Assembly: GCA_022494885.1 (NCBI GenBank)
Contig: JAGVSM010003594.1
Coordinates: 186,001 to 250,000, forward strand
Source of the DNA: Micrasema longulum
Lineage: Eukaryota; Arthropoda; Insecta; Trichoptera; Brachycentridae
DNA length: 64,000 nt
Direction: 5' to 3'
Shown here in pieces: positions 63,238 through 64,000 of the stretch. Position numbers and translations under genes: made by a program. Below the pieces are notes generated by a model, which was not told where the DNA came from, did no database searches, and saw only the letters and a list, made by a program, of their open reading frames with translations. Position 1 is the first letter of the stretch, and every line of letters starts with the position of its first letter.

Positions 63238-63432
63238 TGGATAGGACAGACAATGTCAAATACTTAGGAGTTATTATTGATATAAATTTAAAGTGAAAAC
63301 AGCAGATTGAAAATGTTACTAATAAACTTAAGAGATTAACGAATATATTCAAAACCATTCGAAATATAATTAATGTACAGGAACTTTTAAAGATTTATTT
63401 TGCATTGTGCCAATCAATTTTGGAGTACGAAA
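63238..63432 (+). pseudogene. Non-LTR RT thumb fragment
   Basis: Reads DNVKYLGVIIDINLK, then (after a stop where W is expected) KQQIENVTNKLKRLTNIFKT and IRNIINVQELLKIYFALCQS with ILEY. VKYLGVxxDxxLxWxxHI, LxxLYxxLxQSxLEY is the standard RT thumb. It is cut by a class III PLE tail right after LEY. Confidence 0.65.
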
Positions 63433-63434
63433 AA

Positions 63435-63620
63435 AAAAACACTTGATTTATTGGATCCACGTGTAGTATTTAGTGAACATGATAGAAATAAAATAAAAAG
63501 GAATCAATTCATTAGTTACGTAAACCTTGACAAAGAAGCTTGTTTGCTTTGAAACCGGTCGGTGAAAAATAAAAATTAGTGGTTAAAAACAAAGTTGTTT
63601 TATTTATTTTATTAAAACAT
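63435..63620 (+). mobile_element. PLE tail, class III, hammerhead-like
   Basis: 63523-63564 reads ACCTTGACAAAGAAGCTTGT then TTGCTTTGAAACCGGTCGGTG. Relative to 857-897 it has G8 to A in the core. Upstream CACTTGATTTATTGGATCCA and downstream AGTGGTTAAAAACAAAGTTG match the 0.8-kb copy. Confidence 0.55.
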
Positions 63621-63624
63621 ATTT

Positions 63625-64000
63625 CATTACAACTAAAATTACAACTAACAAAATTAAAAACAAGGTTATTTAGAATCAGAGGACGGCATCAAATAAAGGA
63701 GGATTCTCCACGTGAACATCTAAAGACAGAAGATCTAAAGACCACCCCTATTAATGGAGGACAAAACAAAAAAACCTGTGCTTTCCTCTCGGGAGAAATT
63801 GCCAGTGCGATAAAATAATCCCACCCAGGACTCCCCATTATTTCAATGATTCCAGGAATCACTTTGTTGTTTTCTGCAACAATAATTTTGCCAGAAAACT
63901 CCTCATCCTTGAAATCAAGTAAGACACAATTTTTTTTCCGTTTCAAGGGAACTTAAATCCGATAATATCCCATCATCGCCACGCTACTAGGCGCAACCGT
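63625..64000. other. Possible coding, unassigned, at window edge
   Basis: Two overlapping frames: plus 63579-63818 (RIRGRHQIKEDSPREHLKTE, INGGQNKKTCAFLSGEIASA) and minus 63946-63689 (NCVLLDFKDEEFSGKIIVAE, NKVIPGIIEIMGSPGWDYFI). The minus-strand chain looks more protein-like, but no family is recognised and the window ends here. Confidence 0.3.

Overview
This is a 64-kb stretch of an AT-rich eukaryotic (metazoan) genome with no confidently recognisable host gene. It is a dense graveyard of transposable elements. The mixture points to an invertebrate, most likely an insect or other arthropod: RTE-, CR1-, Jockey- and R1-like non-LTR retrotransposons, Penelope-like elements (PLEs), three tRNA-derived SINE families, and piggyBac, hAT, Tc1/mariner, Harbinger and pogo-type DNA transposons or MITEs. 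The exact lineage cannot be fixed from the sequence alone. No long intact ORF exists. Every protein-like reading frame I could recognise belongs to a retroelement or transposase and is truncated, frameshifted or interrupted.

Layout. 0-10 kb: a GC-rich hairpin element, PLE remnants (GIY-YIG endonuclease pieces at 1.9 and 4.7 kb with hammerhead-like tails), a hAT element inserted in a reverse-transcriptase (RT) fragment (3.06-3.99 kb), an RTE-like remnant (6.0-6.8 kb), a 214-bp palindrome (8.0 kb) and SINEs. 10-20 kb: a Jockey-like RT remnant (10.1-11.2 kb), a TA-flanked MITE (13.6 kb), an inverted PLE tail pair carrying a Harbinger-like MITE (15.5-16.4 kb), an RTE 3' end (16.5 kb) and the best copy of the dominant foldback repeat, here called family D (18.6-19.1 kb). 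20-34 kb: a large imperfect inverted repeat (20.2-21.7 kb), a Jockey-like remnant with a nested RTE (23.9-25.2 kb), CR1, RTE and SINE copies, and a GC-rich possible exon at 33.5 kb. 34-50 kb: a 979-bp TA-flanked non-autonomous element, a 284-bp-period tandem array (39.2-39.9 kb), a CR1 copy with a nested RTE (40.2-41.5 kb), an internally deleted piggyBac transposase remnant (43.0-43.7 kb), a 229-bp palindrome (45 kb) and Jockey and CR1 3' ends. 50-64 kb: a piggyBac-type MITE split by an RTE insertion (51.3-52.8 kb), R1-like and RTE-like C-termini, a head-to-head pair of hammerhead-like PLE tails (55.0-55.3 kb), and further PLE, Jockey, CR1 and SINE fragments.

The most interesting system is the set of PLE remnants whose tails contain hammerhead-ribozyme-like motifs of at least three sequence classes. 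Hammerhead motifs in PLEs are known from published work. Here one copy (9.6 kb) keeps every core base and another (37.0 kb) keeps a near-complete core, several sit in inverted pairs, and class I and class II tails lie next to GIY-YIG coding remnants. The second theme is a readable stratigraphy of nested insertions with target-site duplications: hAT in RT, Harbinger MITE in PLE tail, and RTE in Jockey, in CR1 and in a piggyBac MITE.
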